Below are positions 5,532-6,099 of a stretch of DNA of 6,099 bases, piece by piece. Location: positions 1-6,099 of the forward strand of contig JAFGID010000130.1 in assembly GCA_016929735.1 (NCBI GenBank). The letters are read 5' to 3'. Under the pieces are notes generated by a model that did not search any database, had not been told where the DNA came from, and worked only from the letters and a program-made list of their open reading frames with translations. The translations under genes and the position numbers were made by a program. How positions within the stretch are numbered: position 1 is the stretch's first letter; each line of letters begins with the position of its first letter. This DNA is from Ignavibacteriales bacterium. Lineage in GTDB: Bacteria > Bacteroidota > Ignavibacteria > Ignavibacteriales > Melioribacteraceae.

Positions 5532-6099
5532 TTACCAATAATATGAGAAACCAAGTATTGCATCAATTGGTTTTTCTTTATAATTCTTATAGATATAATT
5601 TTTTTTATTTAATAAATTTTCTAAATTCAATGTTATTGTAAAATTATCCGAGAGCTTATAACCAAATTCAAGTGCAAGATTAAAATACATTGGTAACTTA
5701 ACAGTATTTTGAATGTCTGTATAAGTCCCAATAGAAACGTGAGATTTTATTCTTGCGTTCAGTCCAAAATCGAAATAGTAACCGTAACTTGTCTGATTCC
5801 AAAAGAAAGGATTATATGGTATATAGTTTCCGTCATCTTCCTTTGTTAACTGAAGTTCAGATTCGCTATAAAGGACGCCATTCGGTCCAAGGTGGAATAG
5901 CAAGTTTAAGAACCCAGCGACTTTAGTAACTTGTTCAGATATATTTATGTCGAAAACTCCTTGTGTCGTTGTATCCTGAAAGAATGGAAAGTTGCTTGCT
6001 CTTAATAATTGCGCACCACCAACTATTTCAAAATATGTATCATATTGAAATTTTATTGCTGCTTTGAGATTAATTTTATTTTTAACAAATACATTATCC
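5532..6099 (-). CDS. Outer-membrane beta-barrel protein, C-terminal part (TonB-dependent receptor-like), 5' end outside the window
   Basis: The frame is open from the window edge (first full codon 6098-6096) to TAA at 5534-5532, giving 188 residues. The beginning of the gene lies outside. The sequence is alternating polar/hydrophobic with many aromatic residues, as in transmembrane beta-strands: for example INLKAAIKFQYD, YYFDFGLNARI, YFNLALEFGYKL and FTITLNLENLLNKKNY. It ends in ILGFSYYW, with the terminal aromatic residue that outer-membrane barrels need for assembly. The LNLENLLNKKNY stretch recalls the NLFNKxY motif near the end of TonB-dependent receptors, which would suit the downstream tonB. 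Other barrel families cannot be excluded without the N-terminal plug domain. A TTG at 5903 is an internal codon, not a start. It probably heads, or stands near the head of, the minus-strand operon, 33 nt before the HU/SPOR gene. Confidence 0.8.
   Translation of the reverse strand, partial: DNVFVKNKINLKAAIKFQYDTYFEIVGGAQLLRASNFPFFQDTTTQGVFDINISEQVTKVAGFLNLLFHLGPNGVLYSESELQLTKEDDGNYIPYNPFFWNQTSYGYYFDFGLNARIKSHVSIGTYTDIQNTVKLPMYFNLALEFGYKLSDNFTITLNLENLLNKKNYIYKNYKEKPIDAILGFSYYW

Overview
The window is AT-rich (by eye roughly 30% GC) and densely coding, with no mobile element, CRISPR array or rRNA. Its content points to a Gram-negative member of the Bacteroidota/Ignavibacteriota/Chlorobiota (FCB) group. 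The evidence is a TonB-ExbB-ExbD system, an outer-membrane beta-barrel protein, an HU-like/SPOR membrane protein of a type known from this group, and a tRNA promoter that fits the Bacteroidota consensus (TTTG, 20 nt, TATATTTG). Clear Shine-Dalgarno sequences stand before most genes, which is unlike Bacteroidia and Flavobacteriia. I therefore lean towards the Ignavibacteria/Chlorobi side. This placement is an inference, not a search result.

Layout: (1) 1-85, minus strand: tRNA-Leu(UAA), lacking only its discriminator base at the window edge, with its promoter at 99-130. (2) 86-232: a divergent intergenic region. (3) 233-2347, plus strand: four tightly packed genes that probably form one operon. 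They encode a secreted six-bladed NHL-like beta-propeller, a DUF2085-type membrane protein with a Cys-His/CxxC pattern, a four-helix membrane protein and a small three-helix membrane protein. Their junctions are an 8-nt overlap, a 4-nt ATGA overlap and a 3-nt gap. (4) 2319-6099, minus strand, transcribed from the right edge: the C-terminal part of an outer-membrane beta-barrel, an HU-like/transmembrane/SPOR protein, ExbB, ExbD and TonB. Spacings are 33, 34 and 15 nt, then a 1-nt overlap.

The two gene clusters converge and their last genes overlap by 29 bp. Both coding sequences end in CAA-TAG, and these ends form the arms of an inverted repeat. With a second, outer pair of arms (ACGGCAA/TTGCCGT) and T-rich tracts on both sides, the overlap looks like a two-way terminator embedded in coding sequence.

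Working together: ExbB/ExbD would use the proton gradient to energise TonB, which contacts outer-membrane barrels, possibly including the one encoded at the head of the same operon. The HU/SPOR protein would reach from a cytoplasmic, possibly DNA-binding domain to periplasmic peptidoglycan. Its position between the barrel gene and exbB is the most unusual feature here. The plus-strand operon has no assignable pathway and is best read as an uncharacterised envelope module.
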